Below, in pieces: positions 16,690 through 26,377 of a DNA stretch of 64,000 nt (positions are counted from its first letter, which is position 1; each line of letters opens with the position of its first letter). Source of the DNA: Synechococcus sp. RCC307 (GTDB taxonomy: Bacteria > Cyanobacteriota > Cyanobacteriia > PCC-6307 > Cyanobiaceae). Both the position numbers and the translations under genes were made by a program. Below the pieces are notes generated by a model. That model was not told where the DNA came from and searched no databases. It saw only the letters and a list, made by a program, of their open reading frames with translations. Location: NCBI GenBank assembly GCA_000063525.1, contig CT978603.1:987105-1051104 (forward strand), in the 5' to 3' direction.

Positions 16690-17856
16690 ATGGCCATGCC
16701 CGCTATCAGCGGCAGCCAGCGGCTCTGCAGAATTGAGGCACCACTGACAGATGGCGTGGCGGTAAGCGGAGCCCAACCGGCATATCAGAACTGGGCTTGG
16801 TGGCCGCTGCTGCCCCTATACCCCTTTGGCCGCAGGCGCACGTTGCGCCGTGAGCTGGTGCCTGGTCACATCTGGAGCTTTGAGCAGCTCCAAGGGGTGT
16901 TTTTCGTGGCCGTGCCCATCCGCATGACTGCGGTGAAGCTCAAGGCTGGCTTGTTGCTGTATGCCCCAGTGGCTGCCACAGCCGAGTGCATCGCCCTGGT
17001 GCGCGAGCTGGAAGCTGAGCATGGGCCTGTGGTGAGCATCGTGCATCCCACCAGTTCCGGCCTGGAGCACAAAGTGGGCGTGCCAGCGATGGCGCGGGCG
17101 TTTCCAAGCGCCGATGTGTGGGTTACGCCGGGGCAGTGGAGCTTTCCGCTGCCGCTACCGCTCAGCTGGCTCGGCTTCCCTGCACGCCGCACCAAGGTGC
17201 TGTTCGACGATGGGGTGCCCCATGGCGACGAACTGCATTGGGAGCAGCTTGGTCCCTTGCCCCTGGGGCCTGGCCCTTTTTGTGAGGCCACCATGTTGCA
17301 TCGCGCCAGTGGCACCTTGCTCTGCACCGATGGCTTAATCGCCGTGTCCGAGCGCTGGCCCGAGCTCTTGGATCTCGCCCCCAAGCCGCTGCTGTATCAC
17401 GGCCGCAACGACGGCACAGAACCCATGGACGACTGCCCGCAACGTCGCTTGCGGGGGTGGAAACGTCTGGTGCTGTTTGCCACCTGCCTCAAGCCGCAGG
17501 CTGTTGAGCAGGTGTGGAGGCGCTTCCCTTTTCGTTGGCGCAGCGGCTGGGAGCAGGATTTTGCAGCGATCAGCCGTGGTGGGCAGCTGCGCGTGGCGCC
17601 AATCCTCGAGGATCTGGTGTTTCCGCGGCAGCGCCCCTTGATGGCCCAGTGGCTGCGGCGCTGCGCTCAATTGCCGGTTAGGCGGCTTGTGCCCGCCCAT
17701 TTCGATGCACCCATTGCCTGCACGCCAGAGCAACTCAACGCCTTAGCCGATGCCTGGGAGCAGCAGGATCAACCTGCCGCTGAGTTGCAAGACAGAGCTT
17801 TCCTGCGGGCGTTCAACCGACAAGTGGAACGCTTTGGCTTGGTGCCGAAGCCTTAG
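16690..17856 (+). CDS. DUF4336 domain protein
   Basis: A 388-residue soluble protein matching the DUF4336 pattern found in cyanobacteria and plants. It begins with an N-terminal WWPLLPLYPFGRRRT stretch, continues with SIVHPTSSGLEHKVGVP and DEL.. segments, and ends with a PAHFDAPI stretch. The domain is thought to be related to metallo-beta-lactamase folds, but no function is known. Metal-ligand His residues are only partly evident. It diverges from the glycosidase gene (45 bases) and overlaps the DUF760 gene end by four bases. Confidence 0.78.
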   Translation: MAMPAISGSQRLCRIEAPLTDGVAVSGAQPAYQNWAWWPLLPLYPFGRRRTLRRELVPGHIWSFEQLQGVFFVAVPIRMTAVKLKAGLLLYAPVAATAECIALVRELEAEHGPVVSIVHPTSSGLEHKVGVPAMARAFPSADVWVTPGQWSFPLPLPLSWLGFPARRTKVLFDDGVPHGDELHWEQLGPLPLGPGPFCEATMLHRASGTLLCTDGLIAVSERWPELLDLAPKPLLYHGRNDGTEPMDDCPQRRLRGWKRLVLFATCLKPQAVEQVWRRFPFRWRSGWEQDFAAISRGGQLRVAPILEDLVFPRQRPLMAQWLRRCAQLPVRRLVPAHFDAPIACTPEQLNALADAWEQQDQPAAELQDRAFLRAFNRQVERFGLVPKP

Positions 17857-18188
17857 AGATCGATGGGCTCGTCGCCGTCGGGGCCAAACACAGCGCCTTC
17901 GAGTTCCATGCGCTGCTCCATCTGCCGCAGGAAGTAGCCCGTCATCATCGCGGAGGCCAACAGGCCAGCGAGGTTGTCGCGACTGGTTTGAATCTTGACT
18001 TCGAACTGTTCGCCGGGAAGCAGGCCCAGCAGGCCCTGCACGTTGTGGCGAATGATCTCCTGGATTTCAGGGCTGGCCGAGCGGGCGACTCGCTGCAGCA
18101 CATCCGGGCTCTGTTCCTGGAGGTACTTGATCAGGTCATTTCCACTGATCGCGTCGGACTCCGAGGTCAGAAATTCCGGATTGAACAT
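17853..18188 (-). CDS. DUF760 domain protein
   Basis: A 111-residue soluble protein typical of the DUF760 family of cyanobacteria and chloroplasts. Features are an N-terminal helical part (LIKYLQEQSPDVLQRVA), a central HNVQGLLGLLPGEQFEV segment, which is the family hallmark, and then SRDNLAGLLASAMMTGYFLR. The function is unknown. Plant relatives are reported in photosynthesis-related contexts. It overlaps the convergent DUF4336 gene by four bases and lies downstream of lepB on the same strand, with 55 bases between. Confidence 0.85.
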   Translation of the reverse strand: MFNPEFLTSESDAISGNDLIKYLQEQSPDVLQRVARSASPEIQEIIRHNVQGLLGLLPGEQFEVKIQTSRDNLAGLLASAMMTGYFLRQMEQRMELEGAVFGPDGDEPIDL

Positions 18189-18243
18189 TCCGCCCTTGGC
18201 TGTTGTCCAGGAAACAACTTAACAGCATCAGCAGATTTGTCCC

Positions 18244-18795
18244 TCAGCCCATCGCCGGCGCGCTGATCGGGCCAAAACCCGCTAGAGGCCAGTAGCGCCA
18301 ACGGGCTGTGCCGACAACATCGGCCTCCTTGAGCAGGCCCCAGAGGTGGGAATCAAGGCTGGCATTGCGGTTATCCCCCAAAACCAGCAATGTCCCCTCC
18401 TCCACCGTCAGTGGCTCGAGTTGGTAGTCCATCGCTTCGGCGATCCAGGGCTCGCTGACCGGCAGGCCATTGCGTTGCAACGTGCCGCTTTCAACGGCAA
18501 TGGCATCACCGGGAACCCCCACCACCCGTTTGATCAGTGCTGCGTTGGGGTCATACCCGGCGGCAGCCAACACCTCTGGGGTGCGGAACACCACCACCGC
18601 ATTGCGGCCGGGGCTGAGCCCCAAACGATGCCCGAGCTTCCAAACCAAAATTCGATCTTGCGGTTGCAGGCCTGGTTGCATCGATTCCGAGGGGATCCAG
18701 CGCGGTTCCACCACGCCCCAGCGCAGGGCGATGGCCACCACCACCACCAGCAAGAGCCCCTGCAGCTGCTGGCGCCATGTGTTGCGTTGTTCCAT
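18244..18795 (-). CDS. lepB: Signal peptidase I
   Basis: A 183-residue type I signal peptidase that cleaves signal peptides from exported and lumenal proteins. It has one N-terminal membrane anchor (about residues 10-28). The catalytic Ser38 is in PSESMQPG and Lys89 is in ALIKRVVGVPGD, and the box E segment LGDNRNASLDSH follows. The ATG at 18795 places the anchor correctly, and the longer frame to 19002 runs into menD antisense. It diverges from menD with 47 bases between starts. Confidence 0.92.
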   Translation of the reverse strand: MEQRNTWRQQLQGLLLVVVVAIALRWGVVEPRWIPSESMQPGLQPQDRILVWKLGHRLGLSPGRNAVVVFRTPEVLAAAGYDPNAALIKRVVGVPGDAIAVESGTLQRNGLPVSEPWIAEAMDYQLEPLTVEEGTLLVLGDNRNASLDSHLWGLLKEADVVGTARWRYWPLAGFGPISAPAMG

Positions 18796-18842
18796 CACTG
18801 GGCGATCGGCGAGCACAATCGTGACGCGCCACCAGGCCCCCG

Positions 18843-20567
18843 TTGAGCATCGAGGCTGCTGAGAATCTCCGCGCCGCTGAAGCCCTGCTGTCGGCTTTGA
18901 TGGGGTTGGGGCTCCAACGGGTTGTGCTGTGCCCAGGAAGCCGCAGCGGTCCGTTGGCCCTGGCCGCCTCGCGCTTGGAATCCCATGGCCTGGCGCTGAC
19001 AACAGGCATTGATGAGCGCTCAGCTGGCTTTTTTGCCTTGGGCCAAACCCGCGCCGATGGCCAACCCACCGCTGTGATCACCACCTCTGGAACGGCGGTG
19101 GCCAATCTGTTGCCGGCAGCGGTGGAGGCTGATTTCAGCGCTTTGCCGCTGCTCTTGCTCACGGCTGATCGCCCCGAGCGACTGAAGGCCTGCGGCGCCA
19201 ATCAAACGGTGAACCAGGAGGCCTATTTGCAGCCGGCCTGCCGTGCCCTGCTTCAAGGGCCCGCTGCGGGGTTGCATGACGCCAGTGATGAGCGTTTGCT
19301 GCGCCTAGCTCAGTCGGCCATGCGCCACGCCCTCGGTGCGCCTGCAGGGCCGGTGCACCTCAACCTGGCCTTTGATGAGCCGCTGCATGCCGATCTCAGC
19401 GGGCTGCCAGCTGCTGCTCCGCCGGCAGCGCAAGAGCTGCCCCCCTTGTTTGAGCCGCCAGGGCTGGGGAGCTTGGAGCCTTTGGATCCCGATCAGCCCG
19501 GGGTGATTGTGGTGGGCCCTTGGCGGCGCGGCCATGGCGGCCGCTTTGTTGCCGCGTTGCAGCAGCTCAACCGGCGCACGGGCTGGCCGATCCTGGCGGA
19601 TGCCTCCTCCGGGCTTCGGGGCCTGCCTTTGCCGCTCGTCAGCGGTTACGACCTGCTGCTGGCTGAGCCGCAGCGGTTGCCGCCAGCCCATCAGGTGTTG
19701 CGCTTGGGCTCGATGCCTGCCAGCCGCCGCCTGCAGCAATGGCTGCAGACCTTTGAAGGGCCCCAGCTCGTGATCACCGAAGCCGAACCGAGGCGGCAGG
19801 ACCCCTTGGCCAGTGGTTGCGCCCAGCATCCCCATGGGTTGGCTGCTTGGGTGGAACTGCTGCCTACAGGTGAGCCGTCGGCCACCAGCCGCGCCGATGC
19901 CGCTCGCTGGCAACAAGCGGAATCCTTGCTGCAACAGCAACTCGATCACGACCTCCCCCTGCAGGGCCCCTGCAGCGAACCGGCCTTGGCCCGGGCCCTG
20001 CAGAACCTGATTCCTTCGGAGTGGCCGGTGATGTTGGCCAGCAGCTCACCGGTGAGGGATTGGGAAAGCTTTGCCGGGCGCCAGAGCGGCCACCGCACGA
20101 TCGTGAGCTTTCGGGGCGCCTCGGGCATTGATGGCACTCTCTCACTGGCCGCTGGGATCGCGCAGCAGTGGCAGCGACTGGTGCTGGTCACCGGTGATTT
20201 GGCCCTGCTGCATGACGCCAACGGTTGGCTCTGGCGCCGTCAGCTTTCTGGAGAGCTGCGCCTTGTTGTGATCGACAACGGCGGCGGTGGCGTCTTTGAG
20301 CAGTTGCCAATCCCTAGGCAGTCGATGGATTTTGATCGTCTCTTCGCCATGCCCCAGAGCTGTGATGCCATGGCCCTCGCGGCAGCACACGGTGTGGCGG
20401 CCCGTGACTGCAGTGCCATGGAGACCTTGGCCGCCGATCTGCAGTGGTTGCTTGAGCCTGGTGATGCGATGCGCCTGCTGCGATGCTCCACCGACCGGTC
20501 CCGTGATGCCCAGCTGCGCCAGCAGTTGCGTGACAAGCCATGGTGGGAGCAGACACCAGCTCCTTGA
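18843..20567 (+). CDS. menD: 2-succinyl-5-enolpyruvyl-6-hydroxy-3-cyclohexene-1-carboxylate synthase
   Basis: MenD, a thiamine-diphosphate enzyme that joins 2-oxoglutarate and isochorismate in phylloquinone synthesis, the quinone of photosystem I. The 574 residues fit the family. Visible are [12 protein letters not shown] and the catalytic-Glu region [14 protein letters not shown] near the N-terminus, [16 protein letters not shown]-like [13 protein letters not shown], and the C-terminal thiamine-binding [11 protein letters not shown] with [13 protein letters not shown]. The start is TTG at 18843, since the next in-frame ATG would cut into the conserved region. Its stop overlaps the menB ATG by one base. 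Confidence 0.95.
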   Translation: MSIEAAENLRAAEALLSALMGLGLQRVVLCPGSRSGPLALAASRLESHGLALTTGIDERSAGFFALGQTRADGQPTAVITTSGTAVANLLPAAVEADFSALPLLLLTADRPERLKACGANQTVNQEAYLQPACRALLQGPAAGLHDASDERLLRLAQSAMRHALGAPAGPVHLNLAFDEPLHADLSGLPAAAPPAAQELPPLFEPPGLGSLEPLDPDQPGVIVVGPWRRGHGGRFVAALQQLNRRTGWPILADASSGLRGLPLPLVSGYDLLLAEPQRLPPAHQVLRLGSMPASRRLQQWLQTFEGPQLVITEAEPRRQDPLASGCAQHPHGLAAWVELLPTGEPSATSRADAARWQQAESLLQQQLDHDLPLQGPCSEPALARALQNLIPSEWPVMLASSSPVRDWESFAGRQSGHRTIVSFRGASGIDGTLSLAAGIAQQWQRLVLVTGDLALLHDANGWLWRRQLSGELRLVVIDNGGGGVFEQLPIPRQSMDFDRLFAMPQSCDAMALAAAHGVAARDCSAMETLAADLQWLLEPGDAMRLLRCSTDRSRDAQLRQQLRDKPWWEQTPAP

Positions 20568-21415
20568 TGGCTGTGCCCGCCTACCCATGGATCCGTCAGG
20601 GCAACTACGACGACGTGCTCTTCGAGCTGTCGGCTGATGAGGGGATTGCGCGCATCAGCATCAATCGACCTGAAAAACGCAATGCTTTTCGGCCTCGCAC
20701 CGTCAGCGAGCTGTATGACGCCTTTGCCAGGGTGCGCGATAACCCCCGCATTGGCGTGGTGCTGTTCACCGGTGCCGGTCCAGCGGCCGATGGTGCCTAT
20801 GCCTTTTGCGCCGGTGGTGATCAGTCGGTGCGCGGCGATGGCGGCTACCTCGATGAGGAGGGCACCCCGCGGCTGAATGTGCTCGACCTGCAGCGCTTGA
20901 TCCGCAGCCTGCCGAAGGTGGTGATTGCCTTGGTGGCTGGCTACGCCATTGGTGGCGGCCAGGTGTTGCATCTCCTTTGTGATCTGAGCATTGCGGCCGA
21001 CAATGCTCAATTTGGTCAAACCGGTCCGCGGGTTGGCAGCTTTGATGGCGGCTATGGCTGCGCCCACCTCGCCCGGCTGGTGGGCCAGCGCAAGGCACGC
21101 GAAATCTGGTTCCTCTGCCGCCGTTACAACGCTGAGCAAGCCTTGGCGATGGGGCTGGTGAACACGGTGGTTCCCCTCGCTGAGCTCGAGAGTGAGGGCC
21201 TGTGCTGGGCGCGGGAGGTGCTGCAGCACAGCCCCACAGCGATCCGCTGTCTCAAAGCCGCTTTCAACGCCGACACCGATGGCATGGCCGGATTGCAGGA
21301 ATTGGCCGGGCAGGCCACCCATCTCTTCTACCGAACCGAAGAGGGCCAAGAAGGACGCAATGCCTTCCTCGAAAAACGCGCTCCAGATTTCTCCGATCAG
21401 CCCTGGCTGCCTTAA
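20567..21415 (+). CDS. menB: 1,4-dihydroxy-2-naphthoyl-CoA synthase
   Basis: MenB closes the naphthoquinone ring in phylloquinone synthesis. It is a crotonase-fold protein of 282 residues. Characteristic stretches are [35 protein letters not shown] and [17 protein letters not shown]. The ATG at 20567 lies inside the menD stop (TGATG), so menD and menB are translationally coupled. The upstream frame from 20540 is not needed. It is followed by a 76-base gap with two inverted repeats before the first transpeptidase gene. Confidence 0.95.
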   Translation: MAVPAYPWIRQGNYDDVLFELSADEGIARISINRPEKRNAFRPRTVSELYDAFARVRDNPRIGVVLFTGAGPAADGAYAFCAGGDQSVRGDGGYLDEEGTPRLNVLDLQRLIRSLPKVVIALVAGYAIGGGQVLHLLCDLSIAADNAQFGQTGPRVGSFDGGYGCAHLARLVGQRKAREIWFLCRRYNAEQALAMGLVNTVVPLAELESEGLCWAREVLQHSPTAIRCLKAAFNADTDGMAGLQELAGQATHLFYRTEEGQEGRNAFLEKRAPDFSDQPWLP

Positions 21416-21445
21416 ACCCTGAGAAATAAATAAAGCCTGATGAGT

Positions 21446-21486
21446 CCAGTGAGACGCACTGGCTAGCAGAAGGGGGAATTCCCCCT
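21446..21486. repeat. Hairpin and 16-base perfect palindrome before transpeptidase gene
   Basis: Two inverted repeats fill the 76-base gap after menB. CCAGTG-AGACG-CACTGG (21446-21462) has a 6-base stem. AGGGGGAATTCCCCCT (21471-21486) is a perfect 16-base palindrome ending five bases before the ATG at 21492. Neither is followed by a T-run, so they are not simple terminators. The palindrome includes a purine-rich AGGGGG that could act as or mask a ribosome-binding site, or it could be an operator. Confidence 0.5.
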
Positions 21487-21491
21487 CGCCA

Positions 21492-22037
21492 ATGAAAAGT
21501 CTGCTGGTGCCCCTGGCCTTACTTCTCGGCCTGCCCTCGGCGGCGAGTGCCGGAGCCCTTCCTTGGGAAGAGCCCGACCTGGCCCTCAAAAAATCCCCCA
21601 CCACCTTGCTGGAGCTCAGTCGCAGCACCAAGAAGGTGAAGGTGTTCCACGACGGTCAGGTGGTGGCCACCTTCCCCGTGGCAGTGGGTCGCTCCGACGC
21701 GCCAACCCCACTGGGTGAGCACACCGTCCACCGCATGATGAAAAACCCGGTTTGGTCGAGCCCTTGGACCGGCCGCCAGGTCAAGCCCCATGCCCTCGGC
21801 CCCATCGGCACCCGTTGGATTGGCTTTTGGTACACCTGCGGAAATCGCTCCTCGCTCGACGCCAACCCTCCGGTATTTCGTCCCGGCGCCTGCAATGAAA
21901 TTGGTTTCCATGGCACCGGCAGCGTGAAGTCGATCGGCACGGCGGCAAGCAACGGTTGCGTTCGAATGTTTGACCGCGATGCCGTGGCTCTCTATGACCT
22001 GGTGAAGGAAGGCACTCGCGTCCGCGTTATCGACTGA
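21492..22037 (+). CDS. L,D-transpeptidase (YkuD domain), exported
   Basis: A 181-residue exported enzyme. Residues 1-20 are a signal peptide (MKSLLVPLALLLG...SAASA). The YkuD domain follows, with TFPVAVGRSDAPTPLGEH and the catalytic HGTGSVKSIG...SNGCVRM, which holds the conserved His and nucleophile Cys. The family forms 3-3 cross-links in peptidoglycan or attaches proteins to it. A second paralogue begins five bases after its stop, so the pair forms an operon. Confidence 0.9.
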   Translation: MKSLLVPLALLLGLPSAASAGALPWEEPDLALKKSPTTLLELSRSTKKVKVFHDGQVVATFPVAVGRSDAPTPLGEHTVHRMMKNPVWSSPWTGRQVKPHALGPIGTRWIGFWYTCGNRSSLDANPPVFRPGACNEIGFHGTGSVKSIGTAASNGCVRMFDRDAVALYDLVKEGTRVRVID

Positions 22038-22041
22038 AGTC

Positions 22042-22626
22042 ATGCGGCTCTTTCAACCTCTGCTCCTCTCAGCGCTGATCGCTGCAGCCACCCCGCTGCA
22101 GGCCGGCCCCCTCAGTGATCTCGATCATCCCCTGCGTCCTTTGGAGCTGCAGCTTGCCGAGCTGCCCTCCAATGTGGTCGGTCGCGCAGGACGGCATTTG
22201 GTGCTGCATCGCAGCCGCCGTCAGCTGCTGTTGATCGAGCAGGGGCAGTTAGTGAGCCGCTATCCGGTTGCAGTGGGAATGGCCGGCTGGGAAACCCCAG
22301 CCGGCACCTTCCGGGTGCTCAACAAGGTCAGCGAACCTTCCTGGGCCCATCCCCAAACCGGGGAGGTGGTCACTGGCGAAGACCCCAAGAATCCGCTGGG
22401 TAGCCGCTGGATCGGCTTTTACAAAGACTGTGTTGGCCGCAAAGGCTTTGACGGCGAGCAAATGCTCGACATCAAAGGCTGCACCACCGTTGGCTTCCAC
22501 GGAACACCCCACCGCTGGACCATCGGCCATGCGGTCTCCCATGGCTGCGTGCGGCTCTTTGATGAGGACATCCGCGATTTGTTTGACCGTGTGCGCACCG
22601 GCACTCCCGTAACGGTTCTGCCTTGA
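22042..22626 (+). CDS. L,D-transpeptidase (YkuD domain), second copy
   Basis: A 194-residue exported paralogue of the preceding gene. It has a signal peptide at about residues 1-21 (ending LQA), then [17 protein letters not shown] and the catalytic motif [10 protein letters not shown]...SHGCVRLF with the nucleophile Cys. It shares layout with the first copy, but the two are clearly diverged outside the motifs, which suggests an old duplication with separate roles. A hairpin lies between its stop and glgA. Confidence 0.9.
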   Translation: MRLFQPLLLSALIAAATPLQAGPLSDLDHPLRPLELQLAELPSNVVGRAGRHLVLHRSRRQLLLIEQGQLVSRYPVAVGMAGWETPAGTFRVLNKVSEPSWAHPQTGEVVTGEDPKNPLGSRWIGFYKDCVGRKGFDGEQMLDIKGCTTVGFHGTPHRWTIGHAVSHGCVRLFDEDIRDLFDRVRTGTPVTVLP

Positions 22627-22635
22627 TTACTTCGT

Positions 22636-22662
22636 AAAGTCCCCCGCACATGGCGGGACTTT
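22636..22662. terminator. Hairpin between transpeptidase gene and glgA
   Basis: AAAGTCCC (22636-22643) pairs with GGGACTTT (22655-22662), giving an eight-base stem with an 11-base loop. Only three T residues follow before the glgA ATG at 22664, so it is a weak terminator at best. Because its right arm ends next to the start codon, it could instead reduce glgA translation. Both readings are inference. Confidence 0.45.
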
Positions 22663-22663
22663 G

Positions 22664-24187
22664 ATGCGCATCCTCTTTGCTGCGGCCGAATGCGCACCGA
22701 TGGTGAAAGTCGGCGGCATGGGAGATGTGGTGGGATCTCTGCCTCCAGCCCTCGCTGAGTTGGGTCACGACGTGCGCGTGATCATGCCCGGCTACGGCAA
22801 GCTCTGGTCCCAGCTTGATGTGCCCAGCGAGCCGATCTGGCGTGCCCAAACCATGGGCACCGATTTTGCTGTCTATGAGACCCGTCACCCCAAGACCGGG
22901 CTCACGATCTATTTGGTGGGCCATCCGGTTTTTGATGGTGAGCGCATCTATGGAGGTGAAGACGAGGACTGGCGCTTCACCTTCTTCGCTAGCGCCACCT
23001 CCGAATTTGCCTGGAACGCTTGGAAGCCCCAGGTGCTGCATTGCCATGACTGGCACACCGGCATGATTCCGGTGTGGATGCACCAAGACCCCGAGATCAG
23101 CACGGTCTTCACCATCCACAACCTCAAATATCAAGGTCCCTGGCGCTGGAAGCTCGAGCGCATGACCTGGTGCCCCTGGTACATGCAGGGCGACCACACC
23201 ATGGCGGCAGCCTTGCTGTATGCCGACCGCGTCAATGCGGTTTCACCCACCTACGCCCAAGAGATCCGCACGCCGGAATACGGCGAACAACTGGAGGGGT
23301 TGCTGAACTACATCAGCGGCAAGCTGCGAGGCATCCTCAATGGCATCGATGTGGAGGCTTGGAATCCCGCCACTGATTCGCGGATTCCGGCCACCTACAG
23401 CACTGCTGACCTCAGTGGCAAAGCCGTCTGCAAGCGGGCTCTGCAAGAGCGCATGGGGCTTCAGGTGAACCCCGACACCTTTGTGATCGGTTTGGTGAGC
23501 CGTTTGGTGGACCAAAAAGGCGTCGACCTGCTGCTGCAGGTTGCCGAACGCTTCCTTGCCTACACCGATACGCAGATCGTTGTGTTGGGCACCGGGGATC
23601 GCCATTTGGAATCGGGCCTGTGGCAAATGGCGAGTCAGCACAGCGGCCGCTTCGCTTCCTTCCTCACCTACGACGATGATCTCTCCCGGCTGATCTACGC
23701 CGGCAGTGATGCCTTCTTGATGCCCTCGCGCTTTGAGCCCTGCGGCATCAGCCAGTTGCTCTCGATGCGCTACGGCACCATCCCGGTGGTGCGCCGCGTC
23801 GGTGGACTGGTCGACACCGTGCCTCCCTATGTTCCCGCCACCCAAGAGGGCAATGGCTTCTGCTTCGACCGCTATGAAGCGATCGACCTTTACACCGCCT
23901 TGGTGCGCGCCTGGGAGGCCTACCGCCATCAAGACAGCTGGCAGCAATTGATGAAGCGGGTGATGCAGGTTGATTTCAGCTGGGCTCGTTCCGCCTTGGA
24001 ATACGACCGCATGTATCGCGATGTTTGCGGAATGAAGGAGCCCACGCCGGAAGCCGATGCGGTGGCGGCCTTCTCCATTCCCCAGCCGCCTGAACAGCAG
24101 GCCGCACGTGCTGCCGCTGAAGCCGCTGACCCCAACCCCCAACGGCGCTTTAATCCCCTTGGATTGCTGCGCCGAAACGGCGGTTGA
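22664..24187 (+). CDS. glgA: Glycogen synthase (ADP-glucose)
   Basis: GT5-family enzyme that extends alpha-1,4-glucan from ADP-glucose, making glycogen as the carbon store. It has 507 residues. The substrate motif [13 protein letters not shown] is near residue 15-27 (KxGGL family pattern with Met for Leu), and the C-terminal lobe shows [13 protein letters not shown] and the [17 protein letters not shown] region. The last roughly 40 residues are Ala/Pro-rich and variable. The ATG at 22664 fits the family start [12 protein letters not shown]. Its stop overlaps the next ATG by one base. Confidence 0.95.
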   Translation: MRILFAAAECAPMVKVGGMGDVVGSLPPALAELGHDVRVIMPGYGKLWSQLDVPSEPIWRAQTMGTDFAVYETRHPKTGLTIYLVGHPVFDGERIYGGEDEDWRFTFFASATSEFAWNAWKPQVLHCHDWHTGMIPVWMHQDPEISTVFTIHNLKYQGPWRWKLERMTWCPWYMQGDHTMAAALLYADRVNAVSPTYAQEIRTPEYGEQLEGLLNYISGKLRGILNGIDVEAWNPATDSRIPATYSTADLSGKAVCKRALQERMGLQVNPDTFVIGLVSRLVDQKGVDLLLQVAERFLAYTDTQIVVLGTGDRHLESGLWQMASQHSGRFASFLTYDDDLSRLIYAGSDAFLMPSRFEPCGISQLLSMRYGTIPVVRRVGGLVDTVPPYVPATQEGNGFCFDRYEAIDLYTALVRAWEAYRHQDSWQQLMKRVMQVDFSWARSALEYDRMYRDVCGMKEPTPEADAVAAFSIPQPPEQQAARAAAEAADPNPQRRFNPLGLLRRNGG

Positions 24188-24894
24188 TGGACGGCCCCCA
24201 GACCACACCGGAGAAGCCATCGCTGCTGCCCGTTCCCTGGAGCAGCCCCTGGAAGCAACTTCGGCAGGATCTGGCGCGCGACCTACCGGCTGTTGGCTCC
24301 GCGAGCGTGCTGCGCCTGCGTGAGCTGTGGCGCCGCAATCGCGAAGGCGATTTGTCGGTTCCAGGTTTTTGGCCCCAAGCGCTGAGCGCCTGGTTCTGGC
24401 CGCTGCTGCTGGCTGTGGCCCTGAGCCTGCTGAGCCTGCCGTTGCTGCTGGGGCGCGGAACCACACCAGCACCGGCTGTGGTGCTGGAGCAACCGCTGCC
24501 TGTAGAGCAGCAGTTGCAGCAAGCCTTTGAGCCAACGCCCCCAGCTCCTCAACCCCTGCCGGCCGCTGAGCTGGAGGTGGATCCCCTGCCCTTGCCAGCT
24601 GAACCGCTGGTGAGTCTGGATCCCTTGCTGGCCTTGTTGGACGAGGGCTCAACGGCTGATCTGATCGCTTTGATTCATCCGCTGCCGGATCAAGGCGTGC
24701 TGGAGCTCACCCCAAGCGATGGGTTTGCCGCGCTCTCAACATCTGCCCGTCAGCAACAAGCCGATCACTGGTTGGATCTGAGCCGTTCGATCGGTTACGA
24801 CAACCTGCAGCTCGTTGATGCCACTGGCAAGCTTGTGGGGCGTTCAGCCCAGGTTGGCGAGGGCATGATTCTTTGGAACCTGGCCAACCCATGA
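24187..24894 (+). CDS. Hypothetical single-span membrane protein between glgA and murF
   Basis: A 235-residue protein. A polar, basic N-terminal half (QLRQDLARD, RLRELWRRNR) leads to one strong membrane helix at about residues 65-86. Next is a Pro/Leu/Glu-rich linker (about 90-150), then a small folded C-terminal domain (WLDLSRSIGYDNLQLVDATG). Topology suggests a cytoplasmic N-terminus and a periplasmic C-terminus. It overlaps glgA by one base and murF by four bases. I do not recognise a family. Coupling to murF hints at the cell envelope. Confidence 0.75.
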   Translation: MDGPQTTPEKPSLLPVPWSSPWKQLRQDLARDLPAVGSASVLRLRELWRRNREGDLSVPGFWPQALSAWFWPLLLAVALSLLSLPLLLGRGTTPAPAVVLEQPLPVEQQLQQAFEPTPPAPQPLPAAELEVDPLPLPAEPLVSLDPLLALLDEGSTADLIALIHPLPDQGVLELTPSDGFAALSTSARQQQADHWLDLSRSIGYDNLQLVDATGKLVGRSAQVGEGMILWNLANP

Positions 24895-26285
24895 GCCCCT
24901 CGCTTTGCCTGCAGGATCTGGCCCGCTTGTTGGATGCTCCGGTGCAGCGGCGCAGCGCCCCTGCTGATCCAACGACCTTGGCATGGACGTTTGAACACAT
25001 CAGCACCGATAGCCGCGCGCTGCAGCCGGGTGATTTGTTTATCCCGTTGCGGGGCGAACGTTTTGATGGCCACGATTTTCTTGATGCGGCCGTCAGTGTT
25101 GGCGTTGCCGGTGCCCTGATCGCCCGCGATTGGGCTGGTTACGTGCCTGAGCAGCTGGCCACTGTGGTGGTCGATGACACCCTCAGCGCTTATCAGCAGA
25201 TCGCCTTGGCCTGGCGCCGACAGCTCCATTGCCCCGTGGTGGCCGTGACCGGTTCAGCCGGTAAAACCACAACCCGTGAGCTAATCAAGGCTTGCTTGTC
25301 TCCATTAGGAGCCATTGAGAGCAGTGTTGGCAACGAAAACAACGACATCGGTGTTCCCCGCACGATGTTGCGCAGCAATAGCAGTCATGCCGGATTGGTG
25401 CTGGAGATGGGGATGCGCGGCCTGGGCGAAATTCATCGCCTCAGCGTTTGCGCGGAACCCGATGTGGCGGTGATCACCAACATCGGCACCGCCCACATCG
25501 GGCGCCTGGGGAGTCGGGCTGCCATTGCCCAGGCCAAATGTGAGATCACCGATCGCCTTAAGCCCTCGGGTTTGCTCGTGATTCCCGCTGGTGATCCACT
25601 GCTGGAAGCCGAGGTCAGCCGTGTCTGGAGCGGGCGTGTACAACGGGTGGCGCTCAGTGATGACCCCCTGGAGCCAGGCACACCAGCCCCCGATTGGGTC
25701 GCTCAACTCCAGGGGCAGAGCATCGAATTGGCCAGCCAAGGGTTGAAGCTCATCAACCCATTGGAGGGGCGCCACAACGCCCGTAATTTCCTGCTGGCTC
25801 TCGCTGCTGCTCAGGAGTTGGGCGTCACGGCAGAACAGCTGCGTGATCTCTCGGTGTCGCTGCCTGGTGGCCGCGCGCGGCGCTTGAGGATCAATGGGGT
25901 CAACATCCTCGATGAGACCTACAACGCTTCACCAGAAGCGATGTTGGCCAGCCTGGAGCTGCTGAAGCAGCAGCCCGGCGGCCATCGTTATGCCGTGGTG
26001 GGCACGATGCTGGAGCTGGGCGATCAAAGTTTGTCCCTGCATCGCCAAGTGGGGGAAAAAGCGACGGCCCTGGGCCTCGATGGGCTGGTGGTGGTGGCCT
26101 CTGGGCCCGAAGCCAGCGCTCTGATGCAGGGTGCTGCTGGGCTCAGCAAGTTGGTCTGTGTCGCAAGCCCGGAAGCGGCCGCTGAACCCTTGAAGCAGTT
26201 GTTGCGCCCAGGTGATCATGTGCTGCTGAAAGCCAGCCGAGGGATTGCCTTGGAGCGGTTGATACCTCTGCTTGAGACAGGCTGA
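24891..26285 (+). CDS. murF: UDP-N-acetylmuramoyl-tripeptide--D-alanyl-D-alanine ligase
   Basis: MurF adds D-Ala-D-Ala to the UDP-MurNAc-tripeptide in the last cytoplasmic step of peptidoglycan precursor synthesis. It has 464 residues. The ATP-binding loop AVTGSAGKTTTRELI is followed by VGNENNDIGVP and EMGMRGLGEI, then NIGTAHIGRLGS. The C-terminal domain has LDETYNASPEAMLASL. The ATG at 24891 overlaps the upstream stop (ATGA). An extended frame to 24873 is unlikely. Confidence 0.95.
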   Translation: MSPSLCLQDLARLLDAPVQRRSAPADPTTLAWTFEHISTDSRALQPGDLFIPLRGERFDGHDFLDAAVSVGVAGALIARDWAGYVPEQLATVVVDDTLSAYQQIALAWRRQLHCPVVAVTGSAGKTTTRELIKACLSPLGAIESSVGNENNDIGVPRTMLRSNSSHAGLVLEMGMRGLGEIHRLSVCAEPDVAVITNIGTAHIGRLGSRAAIAQAKCEITDRLKPSGLLVIPAGDPLLEAEVSRVWSGRVQRVALSDDPLEPGTPAPDWVAQLQGQSIELASQGLKLINPLEGRHNARNFLLALAAAQELGVTAEQLRDLSVSLPGGRARRLRINGVNILDETYNASPEAMLASLELLKQQPGGHRYAVVGTMLELGDQSLSLHRQVGEKATALGLDGLVVVASGPEASALMQGAAGLSKLVCVASPEAAAEPLKQLLRPGDHVLLKASRGIALERLIPLLETG

Positions 26286-26349
26286 TGGACGCGTTGTTTG
26301 GTCCATTCATTCGATCACACATGAGGTGGTGATTGAACTCAACCCAATT

Positions 26350-26377
26350 ACACTGATTGGAGCTAATCAGCAAGTGT
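26350..26377 (+). promoter_or_regulatory. Hairpin covering start codon of MscS-like gene
   Basis: CTGATT (26353-26358) pairs with AATCAG (26365-26370) around a GGAGCT loop, and ACA (26350-26352) can pair with TGT (26375-26377) beyond a bulge. The GTG start at 26376 is thus at the edge of the structure, and the loop contains a GGAG that could be the ribosome-binding site. Folding could lower translation. The rest of the 90-base gap shows nothing clear. Confidence 0.35.

Noticed and set aside
20240-21631. 463-codon minus-strand open frame
   Set aside because: Antisense to menD and menB, spanning both. No domain pattern.
23243-24652. 469-codon minus-strand open frame
   Set aside because: Antisense to glgA and the following gene. 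Low-complexity Ala/Arg/Gln composition.
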